Origin: Spongilla lacustris
Taxonomy: Eukaryota; Porifera; Demospongiae; Spongillida; Spongillidae
Direction of reading: 5' to 3'
Assembly: GCA_949361645.1 (NCBI GenBank)
Contig: OX442434.1
Location: forward strand, 497,048-561,047
DNA: 64,000 nucleotides
The notes beneath the pieces are model-generated. The model was given only the letters and a program-made list of their open reading frames with translations. It searched no databases and was not told the DNA's origin. This document shows, one piece after another, positions 48,337 through 61,285 of the stretch. Each line of letters opens with the position of its first letter. Position 1 is the stretch's first letter. The position numbers and the translations under genes were made by a program.

Positions 48337-50419
48337 CTAGAAACATCTTCCTCTCACTTCCTTCTTAGCTTGTTGATCAGCATATCTTCTGGACATGGGT
48401 GATTCAATCTGTGGTGCAGAGTGGGGCATCTATCAGAACAGACCTACTCAAACTATTATATAGTAATATTGGGGTATGATTGGAATGAAGTTTTGATCAG
48501 TATATCTGTATATGCACTAAGATTAAACCACTCAAAGGTTTGGAATCAACTCCAATTTTGACATCTTTGGCCAGCTCCATAAGTGCCTGAATCAATATAT
48601 GATATTGAGAAGGTTTTTAGCAGCATTAATAATAAAATATCAGTGTCTCATGCTTCTATTCTGCAGTCATAATTGCGACTGTGCATTCTGCAGTCATTAC
48701 CTGCTCCATATTGTGTCCTGTCTTAGCACTGACCTCCATGAATTTGTACCCGTGCTTATCAGCCAGCTGATGAAACAGAAAGTGATGCCGGAATGTTTAA
48801 AGACACAAACTGAGACAGCATGTCTGAATAAGAATGCTTTATGACCATTGAACATCTGTCCATCATAATATGATCCTTCTCCTATCTCCTCCCCTTCTAT
48901 CCCTCCCTTCTCCTATCTCCTCCCTCCTCTCTTCCCTCCCTGCTCTCTACTCCCTCCCTCCTCTACTCCCTCCCTCCTCTACTCCCTCCTCTACTCCCTC
49001 CCTCCTCCTTTTCCTCACTCCCATATCCCCCCTCCTATATCTTATCTTCTCCCTTCCCTGTACCATCCCTCCCCCTGTACCTCCACATATCCCCTCTGCT
49101 CTCAATCCCTCTTCTCTCCTTCCTCTGTAACTTCCACCTCCAACCCTCTACCCTCCACCCTTATCCATGTACCATCCACCCCTCCTCTTGTACCCACCAC
49201 TCCCTCCACACCTCCCCCACCCTCCTACCTCCCCTCTCTCTGCAGTGACAGCTTATACTCAGTGAGGTCATTCTTAGTACCCAAGATCATTTTCACAGAA
49301 TTGGGTGGAGCAAACTGTGGAAAGGATTAATCATAGAAGTACATTAAAATGAAAGGCTGGTTGGACTGATGTTTGCATGTGTGCTGTGATTATGTTAACT
49401 CTGATGTGTGTGCCTGATGCTGTGCCAATTTCATAACTGAACATATACCCTTTCTATATCTGGAATGAACTGTTCAACAAGAGCTTTAAATGAGTCTTCA
49501 TTTGTTATGTCATAAACCAACATTAGACCCTGAGAAGGGGAGGGGGGTGAGGCACGTGGGAGGGAGAGAGGTGGGAGGAGAGAAGAGCAACAGATAAGAA
49601 GGCAAAAGGACAAATTTGGCAAGGCAGGCAAAGAAGTCACCTCAAAACTTACCATGCTGCCTCTATAAACAATAGACGAAGCAGTTATTGTCCTAAATCT
49701 CTCTCGCCCACCTGAGCTATCCCTGAGCAAGTACAATATCAATCAGTTCCATATATCACATATCGCTAACCAAATCTGGATCTTAACCCTCTTTCCATCA
49801 ATATCAACGTTTTTAAAAACGAAGTCAACACCTGTGCAATATAAGAAACAAAAAGTTAATTTTAAAAACGAGTATGCATCGCAGCCCACAAATACGGTAG
49901 TAGTGGAAATAAGCTAGCTAGGCCCTATGTAAGCTTATAATAGTGAATAAAATTTGATCTACTTGTACATGTAATCAAACCTTTTATTGTCCAAGTTCCC
50001 GGGCCACTTCAAGCTAATGAATGTGGAGCTGAGAATTTTTAATACGCACAAGTGAGCCGTTAGTATACGTACTTTATAATATAAATGAAATTGAATAGAC
50101 TACATGGTGAACATGATCGGCGGCGCATCGAGTATAGGAGATGATGACCCGCGTGGATTTGTATTAGTTTTCGAGGGTTCCAGAGATGATAGAGTCTAAA
50201 CTAAACTCTATTATCTTTGGGTTCTCTAACGCAAAAAATGTTAGCTTCCGCCCTCCCCCCCCCCCCCCCCCGTACAATTAATAACAGACTGATTGTTGTA
50301 TGATAGGCCGGATTGAATTCGTCTCTCCCCATTCGTACAATGACGGAGCTACATACTGAAGCACGTGGTCCGATAACGAGTAGCTTAAATACGTAGTCAT
50401 ATTCTTTCTGAGTCTCCAT
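48337..50419 (-). pseudogene. R1, Rab-like small GTPase pseudogene
   Basis: Eight exon-equivalents: 50290-50419, 49771-49831, 49653-49722, 49449-49529, 49229-49314, 48701-48766, about 48536-48586 and 48337-48408. It starts METQKEYDYVFKLLVIG. Lesions: exon 5 is 86 nt instead of 90 (1-bp and 3-bp deletions), shifting the frame; the exon 7 donor has TT where R3 has GT. The P-loop reads GPRASVCSS instead of GxxxxGKS, switch II reads WDSSGGRERF, and NKxD reads TKND. The last exon still encodes a 23-aa tail ending RGRCF. High similarity to R2 extends through introns and 5' flank, so R1 is a recently duplicated, decaying copy. Confidence 0.8.
48880..49245. repeat. Pyrimidine-rich tract (CTCCCTCCTCTACTCC) in R1 intron
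   Basis: A degenerate array on the plus strand (purine-rich on the gene strand), just downstream of the frameshifted exon 5. It corresponds in position to the 23-bp array in R2. Confidence 0.75.
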
Positions 50420-51386
50420 TTGAATTTTCGAAGTGCGTTAGATATTATAAGAGTACACACCCTTTACGTACGTATTTGCTAACCGCGCAACTAACTTACG
50501 TCATTTTAAAAGCTATAAATGGTAACAACCATGAAGTATGCAAAATCCCATATACTGAACTACATGTATTCTTATGCATTGACTGCCAGCCACTGAATTG
50601 GCGGCCCGTAACCCTTGATTTACTTGCCCTACATGCAGAAAGTTAAACCTCTACTGAAATTCTCCAGGACAAGCAAAGAATAGCAGCGTTTGCATTCCCG
50701 GAAATCTACGGCTACAACACTTGCTTAGTGCCTTATTAAACGGGCGCCAGATTTTCTGTGCGTAATTCCGTACAGACTAGATAGTTTCTTTGCAACCCTG
50801 AAGAAGGTTTGCCCATGCCGGCATCACTTTCAAGAAGTTCCAATCCCTTGAGAGCACTCTGCACAATTAAGATTGTTATTGGAACACTTGTCACAGGTCA
50901 TGCTTTGATGTTTGTCAGTCTTTATTTAGAACTGACCTGCTAAACAGCTATGAAAACAGCCTCTGAGAAGTATTTCAGGGCATGATGGCCATGCACCACA
51001 CATTGGCTTTGTGCCCACTGCGTTCTGGCACGTAAGTGTTAGCAGTAGATGAAGGAGAATGAATCTTCTAATGCACGGACAAAATCTTTTTTTGCCAATG
51101 ATCCATCATACAATCAGGTATACAAACAATATACAGTTACATAATTATATAATATGATTTCTATGTTATTGTATTATATCAGTTTGAAAAGTGTGTGAAC
51201 CAGGGGCGTATGCAGGGTGGGGGTGCATTCAATAACTAAGATTCTGATGTTGTAACTGCGTGCAATCTTCTGAATAGGTTGCATAAATAGTCAATAAATA
51301 TGTACCAGCACACACAAGAACAATGCAATCATAATCAGGTGACTGAACGTGTTTATTAGTTTTGTAACGGAGAAGCATAAGATAAT
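50420..51386. other. R1 5' flank, homologous to the R2 5' flank
   Basis: The block at about 50585-50880 (GCGGCCCGTAACCCTTGATT, then CATGCAGAAAGTTAAACC and GCCCATGCCGGCATCACTTT) recurs at 53830-54180 upstream of R2. This marks the duplicated segment. No gene seen. Confidence 0.7.
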
Positions 51387-53685
51387 CTAGAAACATCTTC
51401 TCACTTCCTTCTTAGAGGCTTCTAGCTGGCGAGACCCAACCTGCAGTGTAGAGTGCATACAGATGAGCATCTATTATAGCACTGTCCTAATCTATTTAAT
51501 CTAATAATTACAGAATTGTGTACGGCTGGAAGGAGTTTGGAATCAATTCCAATCTTGACATCTTTGGCCAGCTCCATAAGTGCCTGAATCAAAATATGAT
51601 ATTGAGGTTTTATTATACTACCATATCCAAGTATCAGTCTTCATTCATAAGTGCAATTGAACTTGTGGATTCATGCAGTCATTACCTGCTCCATATTGTG
51701 TCCTGTCTTAGCACTAACTTCCATGAATTTGTACCCGTGCTTATCAGCCAGCTGATGAAACAGAAAGCCGGCAATGAATGTTTAAAGACTCTGTAGTTTA
51801 GGCTGCATGACAGCATAGCTTTATGATCAATGCATTGAATTGCCATCCATCACAAAAATGCCTCTACTCCTCCCTATATCATGCCTCTACTCCTCCCTAT
51901 ATCATGCCTCTACTCCATGCCTCTACTCCTCCCTATATCATGCCTCTACTCCTCCCTATATCATGCCTCTACTCCATGCCTCTACTCCTCCCTATATCAT
52001 GCCTCTACTTTATGCCTCTACTCCTCCCTATATCATGCCTCTACTCCTCCCTATATCATGCCTCTACTCCTCCCTATATCATGCCTCTACTCCTCCCTAT
52101 ATCATGCCTCTACTTTATGCCTCTACTCCTCCCTATATCATGCCTCTACTCCTCCCTATATCATGCCTCTACTCCATGCCTCTACTCCTCCCTATATCAT
52201 GCCTCTACTCCTCCCTATATCATGCCTCTACTCCTCCCTATATCATGCCTCTCTACTCCTCCCTATATCATGCCTCTACTTTATGCCTCTACTCCTCCCT
52301 ATATCATGCCTCTCTACTCCTCCCTATATCATGCCTCTACTCCATGCCTCTACTCCTCCCTATATCATGCCTCTACTCCATGCCTCTACTCCTCCCTATA
52401 TCATGCCTCTACTCCTCCCTATGTCATGCAACCTTTCTCCGATCTCATGCATGCACCCATCCTCTGATCTTGTCCACCTCTCCTACCAATGTATCCTCCT
52501 CCTACCTCCTTCCCTCTCTCTGCAGTGACAGCTCTAGACTCAGTGAGGTCACTCTTGGTACCCAAGATTATTTTCACAGAATTGGGTGGAGCAAACTGTA
52601 GAAAGGATTACATCATAGAAATACATTACTATTAACATTTTAGAAAGGCTGGTTGGATGTTTGCGCTTGTGTGCTGTGATTGTGTTAATGTGCATGTGTG
52701 CCTGATTTCATAACTGAACTCACCCTTTCCATATCTGGAATGAACTGTTCAACAAGAGCTTTAAATGAATCTTCATTTGTTATGTCATAAATCAACATTA
52801 GACCCTGAGAAGGGGAGGGGATGAGGCACGTGGGAGGGAGAGAGGTGGGAGGAGAGAAGAGCATGCAACAGATAAGAAGGCAAAAGGACAAATTTGGCAA
52901 AACAGTGACAGGCAAAGAAGTCACATCATAACATACCATGCTGCCTCTATAATACGAAGAGGTTATTGTCCTAAATCTCTCCCGCCCACCTGAGCTATCC
53001 CTGAACAAGTATATGATATCAATCAGTTCCATATATCACATATCACTAACCAAATCTGGATCTTAACCCTCTTTCCATCAATATCAACTTTTTTAATAAC
53101 GAAGTCAACACCTGTGCAATACAAGAAACAAAAAGTTAATTAAACAAATACAAGTAAGTACTTACGGTGCGGATCACTTATGAGCCCTATGTATAAGCTT
53201 AAAATAATGAATACCGGTAATATTTGATATAAAATCCTTCTACTTTTATTGTCCATGAAGTTCCCCACTTCTACATGTAGCCAACGAATGTATCTTATTT
53301 TTCACGTACGTGAGCTCAGAATTTTACGCATAAGTGAGCCGTTACTATACATGTACGTCGACACAGCACAAGTAGGCCTAGGAGTTTTATAAGCCCAAGG
53401 CCAGTTACGAGTGATCATCTAACCTAGCAAAGTATACGAACCCTAGAAGATTAGGTCCATATATTTTAAAAGACCACCACCCCCCCACCCCCCCCCCCCC
53501 CCCCCACACACACACATATACAAACACACCCGCGATTTAAAACTTCATAACCGACCGATTGTTGTATGATAGGCCGGATTGAATTCGTCTCTCCCCATTC
53601 GTACAATGGCGGAGCTAAGTCCTGAACCACGTAGTCCAACGACGAGTAGCTTAAATAAGTAGTCATATTCCTTTTGAGTCTCCAT
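51387..53685 (-). CDS. R2, Rab-like GTPase with degenerate nucleotide-binding motifs
   Basis: Eight exons: 53556-53685, 53051-53111, 52937-53000, 52724-52804, 52506-52595, 51686-51751, 51524-51583 and 51387-51440, summing to 606 nt (201 aa), normal Rab length. METQKEYDYLFKLLVVG starts it. The P-loop is GLRGSGLSS, with GK missing. Effector-side residues NPAYHTTIG and VDFVIKKVDIDGKRVKIQIW are Rab-like. Switch II is WDSSGGRERFRTITSSYYRG, with Gly instead of Gln. NKxD is GTKSDL. SAK is intact (EVSAKTGHNMEQ). The tail ends SKKEVRRCF. The exon 7 donor was lost and a GCC|GTACAC 9 nt downstream keeps frame. An intact ORF suggests a pseudo-GTPase under some constraint, or a young pseudogene. Confidence 0.8.
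51858..52430. repeat. 23-bp minisatellite in R2 intron 5
   Basis: About 25 copies of CTCTACTCCTCCCTATATCA plus TGC, with shortened copies (CTCTACTCCATGC, CTCTACTTTATGC). Stop-free on the plus strand in all three frames, but non-coding. Confidence 0.92.
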
Positions 53686-54997
53686 TTCGAAGTACTTCAG
53701 TGCAGTCTTTAGAGTACACTGACACACCCTTACGTATTTGCTAACCACGCAACTGACTTACATCATTAATATTAAAGCTATAAATGGTAACAACCCAGGT
53801 ATGCAAAGTATTCTTATGCACTGACTACCAGTCACTGAATTGGCGGCCCGTAACCCTTCTTTTGCTTGCCCTACATGCAGAAAGTTAAACCTCTGGACAC
53901 GCAAAGAATTGAAGAGCAGCGTTTGTACTGCCGGAAATCTACGGCTACAATTAACACTTGCTTAGTGCCTTATTAAACGGGCACCAGATTTTCTGTGCGT
54001 AATTCCGTACAGAGCTAGGCAACCCGGTGACATGACTTGCACATACACTACATGTATCTATCCGGTTCATGATTTACTTCGTATATACAAGCGTGAAGGT
54101 TTGCCCATGCCGGCATCACTTTCAAGTTCCAATCCCTGGAGAACACTCTGCACATGTAACATTGTTCTTGGAACACTTGTCACAGTATTTCATGAGGTCA
54201 TGCTTTCTCCCAACAGGAAGTTGTCGTTTACTGTAGTGGGTTGATGTCTGATCTTTAATTTAGGGGAAGCAAGGCTTCAACCTCGTATGAGCTCAGGAGT
54301 GGCAGAATTAAATAACAGGCATGAAAACAGCCTCTGAGAAGTATGTCTGGGCATGATGGCCATGCAGCACACATTGGCTAGATATAATGGAGCTGAGCCT
54401 GACCTAGTGTCTACATGTAGTCAGATAAGGCTGCTCAGGAGTTGAAGAGTTGAGGTTGTTCTGAGTGATTAGTGCTATCTGAACAGGATATTGAAGGATA
54501 TCATCATTGTGATAGTTGAACAACCACATACAATTGCAGATTATTTAAAGTGTTTAGGGATAAGGGTGCAGAAGTCCCCCCCCCCTCCCCCCCTCCCCCC
54601 CCCCCCCCCCCCCCCCCCCTCAAACTGGGAGATTAAAATGACGATGCTCTTGCAAGGCTCAGATGGATCAGATTGAATTTACTGAAGTAAGCCAATTGCA
54701 AAAAACAAATATTCCATTATATATACCAATGTCAATATTCTGACTAATGCTATCAAGATGGTGCACAACATGTCACTTCATTAATGCCAGTCCATCCACA
54801 AGAAGGGCAGGACTAAAATGAGACATATATTTATGTAAAATCTTTTAATTAAGAGGGTTTTTGTTAATAAATCTGCGGTAACGTGTACTATACATTTATA
54901 TACGGTCTATTAGCTATTCATTAGTTTGATGAGGATTGTGTTATGTACATATATAGGTTCCTATGAAGTGACGTAAGCAAACAAAGGTTGGCATAAG
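53686..54997. other. Head-to-head spacer of R2 and R3
   Basis: Contains the duplicated 5' flank (53830-54190) and a long C-run at about 54577-54619. A poly(C)/CA tract at 53475-53515 lies in R2 intron 1, not in this spacer. No gene seen. Confidence 0.65.
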
Positions 54998-57234
54998 ATG
55001 GAGGCACAGAAGCAGTATGACTATCTGCTCAGGATAGTTACTGTCGGAGAAAGCGGTGTGGGGAAGAGCAGCATTGTCACAAGAATGGCGAAAGATGAAT
55101 TCACCCCGTTGTTCATATCAACTATTGGTCAGTTGCGGATATAGTTCACGTATAATCTGATATTAGTATCGTAACTAGTACCATGGCCGTAGACAACGTT
55201 TTAGAGTTTTGTGGAGGGGGCGTGGCCCTCGCGCCCACAGCGAAGCAGTTTGAGGAGCGTCGACCAATGAGGCGCTTTCTGCATAAATATGACGACCAGT
55301 ACAAAAGGATGGATCGCAACAACAATGTATTTATAGGCCAAATAACACACATGCATACATCTACAAGACTAAATTATTATATTACATACACCAGGTAGGT
55401 ATATGTAAACTGTAAAACTGTTACATGTATCAGATTTGATCATTTATGAATTTAAACTGCCAGTAGTGTGCGTGCTTCAAGATTCCAGATCTCAATGTAA
55501 AGCTTCTATAAGCATTGCTGGCTCCCCCAATTTGAATTGTCTCCTATTTATGTGGCCCTTCAAGGATTAAAGGCACATGCTTAATTGAATTCTATTGATA
55601 ACCTTTAACGGCAGCAGTTAGGACCCAGGAATTATAACTTATGGCAGCGGGCCCCAAAACAAGTGATAAGAGAGCTTTATCACATGCGTGCTCTTGCTAT
55701 ATTTCTTACCAGCGTAGATATGATATATTTTTACAAACATAGGGATTGACTTTCTTTTGAAGACTATTGAAGTTGATGGGAAAAGGATGAAGATCCAGCT
55801 TTGGTCAGCATTGTACAAATCATGGCAGTGCACGGCTTACCTTCTGTCATTTAGGGACACCTTAGGTGGGCGTGACAGGGTGATACGAATTTCCCCTTCA
55901 TTCTACCGAGGGAGCATGGCAAGTGTGCTATAATCATTATTCCTGTGCTATTATTCTCAATTCTCCCATTCACTGTCTCCTTTTCTTTCCCCCTACATAA
56001 TCAGGGCATATTTCTCATTTATGATACAACACGTGAGGATTCCTTTAAAAGCCTTGAATGTTTCATTACAGATATGGAACTGGCAAGTACATATTTGCTG
56101 AGCAGTTAATGGTATAATTTGCCTGCACCAGATATATAATAGCTAGGTGCATGCTGGTGCAGCAACTTTTACTGATATGCTAACTATTATAATTACATCA
56201 CCCAGGCTGTTGGTTGCATGCAGTTATGAATCTTTCATTCCACAGCATGCTCCACCCAACTCTGTTAAGATGATCTTGGGTAATAAGAGTGATCTTACTG
56301 AGTACAGAGCTGTCACTACCGAGAGAGGGAAGGAGGTAGGAGGAGGGTATAGTGTATAAGGGAAAGGGGTGAGGGTAGAGGGGGCAACAGAGGGGGGGGG
56401 GAAACAGTTGGAGGGATGGTGGATATAGTTCTTCTCAGTCAGATCCTTACATTAAACAATTCTATATGTATGCAGTTTGCTATATGATCTGCTACTTATT
56501 ATTAATTTTCCTATTTATCATAATTGTAGCACATTCCAAGTTTGCTCAAACTGTTTGTTTTGGTTTGCTTAGCCGCCTGGCATAACTGTGCAAATTTTTG
56601 ACCCCTTTTTTTTTCATCACTTCATCAGCTGGCTGATAAGCATGGGTACAAATTCATGGAGGTCAGTGCTAAGACAGGACACAACATGGAGCAGGTAATG
56701 TTTAGCTATGGCAGGAATTGCTGTGGTTGCTAACTGCAAACAATGTAGTCAGGGTATAGCATCTTGTAACAATCTCATTATGAAACTGATTATATCGTGC
56801 AAATGTTGTTATCAAATTCAGGCACTTATGGAGCTGGCCAAAGATATCAAGATTGGAATTGATTCAAATCTTGTAAGTATGATCCCAGTACAGTTTTATG
56901 TTACTACCTCCTTACTTTCAAAGCCCTAGCTAGCTGTTGTGTTGTATACATGCATGCATTTATATACAGATCCTATCTCTCAGTCTGCATACTCCAATGC
57001 GTGTCTTCATCTGAATTTCCAAATAAAGTGCATTAGTCTTTGAACTTTTTATTGTGGCTGGTGCAACTGAATATAGAATAGTAGTAATTCAGCTGATTGG
57101 GTGACGATGACATTACCATGGTTATCGATAAGTAATTCTTTATCTCCTCATTTTTGTTCCAGATTGATATGCGCAAGCCACGCCCAGCTGCTCAAGACCT
57201 CCCTGCAAACAAAAAGACAGCAAGGTGTTTCTAA
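54998..57234 (+). CDS. R3, Rab-like GTPase with intact P-loop and unusual switch II and C-terminus
   Basis: Eight exons: 54998-55127, 55743-55803, 55855-55918, 56005-56082, 56246-56335, 56629-56694, 56822-56872 and 57163-57234, giving 203 aa. The exon map is the same as R1/R2. MEAQKQYDYLLRIVTVG, P-loop GESGVGKSS, Thr in FISTIG, switch II WDTLGGRDRVIR (Gln replaced by Gly), YRGSMGIFLIYDTTREDSF, NKSD in LGNKSDLTEYRAV, and SAK in EVSAKTGHNMEQ. The tail (RKPRPAAQDLPANKKTARCF) ends Cys-Phe, not CC, CXC or CaaX. Introns 3 and 4 use GC donors (ATG|GCAAGT and CTG|GCAAGT). It resembles the Rab8/10/13 group overall. Rabs control vesicle traffic; function here is inferred. Confidence 0.85.
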
Positions 57235-57772
57235 GGACCTGTGCAAAACTACTGATTTTTTTTTGTGAATGTGTGGTATTTATTGAAAATATTGATCACT
57301 CCAACAGCTAACTGTCCAGGGGAATTACAGCCAGACAGAGGGAATTGCAGAGCTTGCTAGGAAATTATGATGATGAGAGTTCAAGTCTATTTACACACTG
57401 AGCTGTACACATGCATGCAAATTATCATTGTTTTAGACCCCCCCCCCCCCCCCCCCCCCACCGACAAATTCTATCCGGCCAGTTTATCAAGTAACAATCA
57501 GCAGTCAGGTGTGTTTATACCTCGTCTTCACAAATAGCATTGGGAAGGCTGGAGTTACCAGGGTTCATATACTCATGTAATCTGTATACTTGTGCGCACC
57601 TAACAATCATGAGAATATTATTCTTTCATATAGGTGCACAGGTACTAGGGGTATTGGCTTCTTTATATAGACAGTTGGTTCGATTGAGAAGACTTTCACT
57701 GTCATAATTCATTAGAGACAATATTTAAACCCCTTGCCCTGGTTAGGATAAATGAGATGGATTAGGCATACC
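57235..57772. other. Convergent spacer between R3 and glypican B
   Basis: Contains a C-run at about 57430-57459 and presumed 3'UTRs. No gene seen. Confidence 0.6.
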
Positions 57773-60700
57773 TTACATCAGCACAAAGACTATACAAATA
57801 TAGAACACCAATGAGTAATGAGTGATTGTCACTTCAGATGAAGGGGCTGCTTCAACACCCACGGGGTCATAGCATTCAGTGGTTGGAGGGGGAATGGAGG
57901 AATTGGCAGATGAAATGCTGACCTCATCACACACAGAGAAATCCATGGGTTCTGCACCAGAACCAGATCCGCTTCCAGACCCCCCCTGGTCATAGTGACT
58001 AGGGGCAGCACGCCTGGTGATGTTAGGTACAGCAGCAAGGCTGTAAAGGTCAGCACAGCTGCTACTGGTGATGGATGTGGAACCATAGCAATCCTCGTCG
58101 TCAGGGAGACAGGTAATGACTCCCAGGGACAATTTCAAGTCCTGTGTGACCATCTTTAGCAGTGAGGCTTGGCGCTGGTACAGGGTACCGCTGCTGGGGC
58201 AGAACACCACCTCTGGGTTACTGCTCTGTTGGGACTTTCCCCCGGGCCCCACAACGATGTGATGGTATCTGTGGCAGCAGAAAGGTTGTGCAAACAGAGA
58301 AGTGAACATATACCAGAACATGTCATGTCATGCATGGCTGGCTGTACACATATGGGTAGTGATAAAAGTACCTACATGTATTCCTGAACACCTCAACAGC
58401 TAGCTAACTGCAGCCGATGAAGTACACAAGGGAAATGCTCACTATTGAGCAGACACATATTTAACGGCTTCGGAAATTTTGGCAAGGACTTCACAAATAA
58501 TATTGACACTTCAAAATGAGCTGAGCACTAAATACAGATTGTCTGATATTATGCCATGAAGGATTTAATTCACTGCCCTACAAAAAAAAGCCAAATAACT
58601 CCCCAAGTTTGCTCCCCCCCTGTACTCCCTCTGCTCCTCTTTGTATGCCCCCACTGTACTCCCTCTGCTCCTCCTTGTATGCCCCCACTGTACTCACTCT
58701 GCTCCTCTTTGTATGTCCCCACTGTACTCCCTCTGCTCCTCCTTGTATGCCCTCCCCACTGTACTCCCTCTGCTCCTCCTTGTATGCCCCCACTGTACTC
58801 CCTCTGCTCCTCCTTATATGCCCCCACTGTACTCCCTCTGCTCCTCCTTGTATGCCCCCACTGTACTCACTCTGCTCCTCCTTATATGCCCCCACTGTAC
58901 TCCCTCTGCTCCTCCTTGTATGCCCCCACTGTACTCACTCTGCTCCTCCTTATATGCCCCCACTGTACTCCCTCTGCTCCTCCTTGTATGCCCCCACTGT
59001 ACTCACTCTGCTCCTCCTTATATGCCCCCACTGTACTCCCTCTGCTCCTCCTTGTATGCCCTCCCCCCTGTACTCACTCTGCTCCTCCTTATATGCCCCC
59101 ACTGTACTCCCTCTGCTCCTCCTTATATGCCCCCACTGTACTCCCTCTGCTCCTCCTTGTATGCCCTCCCCACTGTACTCCCTCTGCTCCTCCTTGTATG
59201 CTCCCACTGTACTCCCTCTGCTCCTCCTTGTATGCTCCCCCTGTACTCCCTCTGCTCCTCCTTGTATGCCCTCCCCCCTTGCACCTCCAATTTCCATCCA
59301 CCTCCACTACCAACTTATTTATCCTGTAACCCATATATTAATTAACATGTTATAACCCAAATAAACTGACCTTCCTAAATGTACCCCGTTCCAGCAGGTC
59401 CCTTTGCCCCCGACTGCATGCACAGAGCTGCACACAAGCTTGGATAGTGAGGTAAGCTGCTGGGGGATGCTAAGGATTTGAAGGGTGGAGCTGTTGATGA
59501 CAGAGCTTGGTGTAACCTGTGTGATTGCAGCCCTTCTGGTAATGGTGTTAAACAACGGCACATCTCTCTTGCCAGCACCTGGGTTGCATTTAATGGTAAG
59601 CTGAAAACGAAACAAGTGTTTCCTTCACAATTGTACATCTCTGAATGTATACATCGTCATGTGCTTACGTTCTACATCCCTCAACCCTCCCTCTACTCCT
59701 CTCATTTGCCCCTCTACTCCTCCCCTTAGCCCCTCCCTCTACTCCTCCCATTTGTCCCTCCCTCCCTCTACTCCTCCCCTTGCCCCTCCTACTTTTCCTT
59801 CACTGTCCAACTTTCTTTTATCCCTGAAATGCCCTAACAATACTTAGCCAACAGGCACTCCTAATTCTTCCTGAGCTTTCAAAGATTCCTGGAGCCATCA
59901 GTCTAATAATGCTTTTGGTCCCTGGAAGCAATGGTTCCTACAGTTGCACATGTACGAGGAGATGATGGGACCAACCACAAACCTACACACCAATGTTCAT
60001 GCAGCTGACTACTCCATCCCCCAAATGGCCATATAAGTAGTTCATGACTACTCCTCCCCACTACCTCCTTACCTCCTCCCCACTACCTCCTTACCTCCTC
60101 CCCACTACCTCCTTACCTCCTCCCCACTACCTCCCGATACACTTACAGCAGTGGTGTCCATGTGGCTCACTAAGGTGAGGAACTTGAATATGGTGTTTGT
60201 GACCAGAACGATCTGGTTCCAAGGATTGTAGCTAAAAAGCAGATTGTTTTTGAAATCCACCATTGTGTTCAAGTAGTCCTGGAATGGCCCGACCAGTTCA
60301 GCCAGATCGACGAGGCACCCCCTCAGGATGTTCTCACACAATCCCTCACACGGTGCGGCTCCCGTGGATGTGCCAAGACATGTAGAACAGTTTGCAATCT
60401 TGGCCAGTGAGGCAACGCAGGGTTTGGTCAGAGGGGTGGAGGCAACAGACTCCAGCACGACCGAGCTGACCCTCAGCGCACGCAGGAACAGAACCAACTT
60501 GTTGAAACTTGTCGCAAAGCCTGAATATGAGGTGTTGACAAACTGGGCATTAGTTTCTACAAAGTATTCGTAGGAGCACTGAAGAAATTGAGTTGTGTTG
60601 ACGGCGCCACCTGTGTTCGCAAAGTAGACCGACATGTACACGTTGTACAGCATGCGTTGGAACAGGTCGTAGAGCTGACATGTGTTCCTGGTGTCGACGG

Positions 60701-61196
60701 CTGCAATCAAGTATGCATAAAAATTGTTGAAAATATTGCGATAGGCCTGGAAGTATGCCCCGTACACAAGAAAGATGGTATTGGTCAGATCTAATTTGGC
60801 ACTCAAAATGAAATTGTTGATTGAGTGTAAAACTGGGGAGGAAGAGGGGAAAAGAGATGCGAGGGAGGTATGGAGGGAGGAAGGGGGAGAGAAGAATACG
60901 GAAAGGGTGATAAGACTCAGCAAACAATGAGATACATGTAGGAGAAAAACTGTTACCATGTGTATCAGTAATAGTGTTTCTTGTACATGTGTGCACCAGT
61001 AGCTACAAGTGTTCGAAATGGTACTTATTACCTAAGTATAACCACTTCTTACAAGCCAATTACTTATCTACAGTAGACATGTACATTGGCTTATTACAGA
61101 ATGTATCCAGTGTTGCAAGGTGTGCAGTCTGCCTTTGTGCACAAACCCTAATAGACACTAGGTTCTTGAGAACGTGCCTTATTCACCACACATATA

Positions 61197-61285
<89 letters not shown>

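Noticed and set aside
51823..52601. Three overlapping open frames of 214-253 codons
   Set aside because: They lie on the 23-bp repeat in an R2 intron, are open in all three frames and have no domain character.
57019..57026. AATAAA inside R3 intron 7
   Set aside because: The final exon with the -RCF end is clear downstream, so this is probably chance; early polyadenylation cannot be excluded.
58556..59355. Open frames of 234-257 codons on the plus strand
   Set aside because: These are shadows of the 34-bp minisatellite in a glypican B intron.
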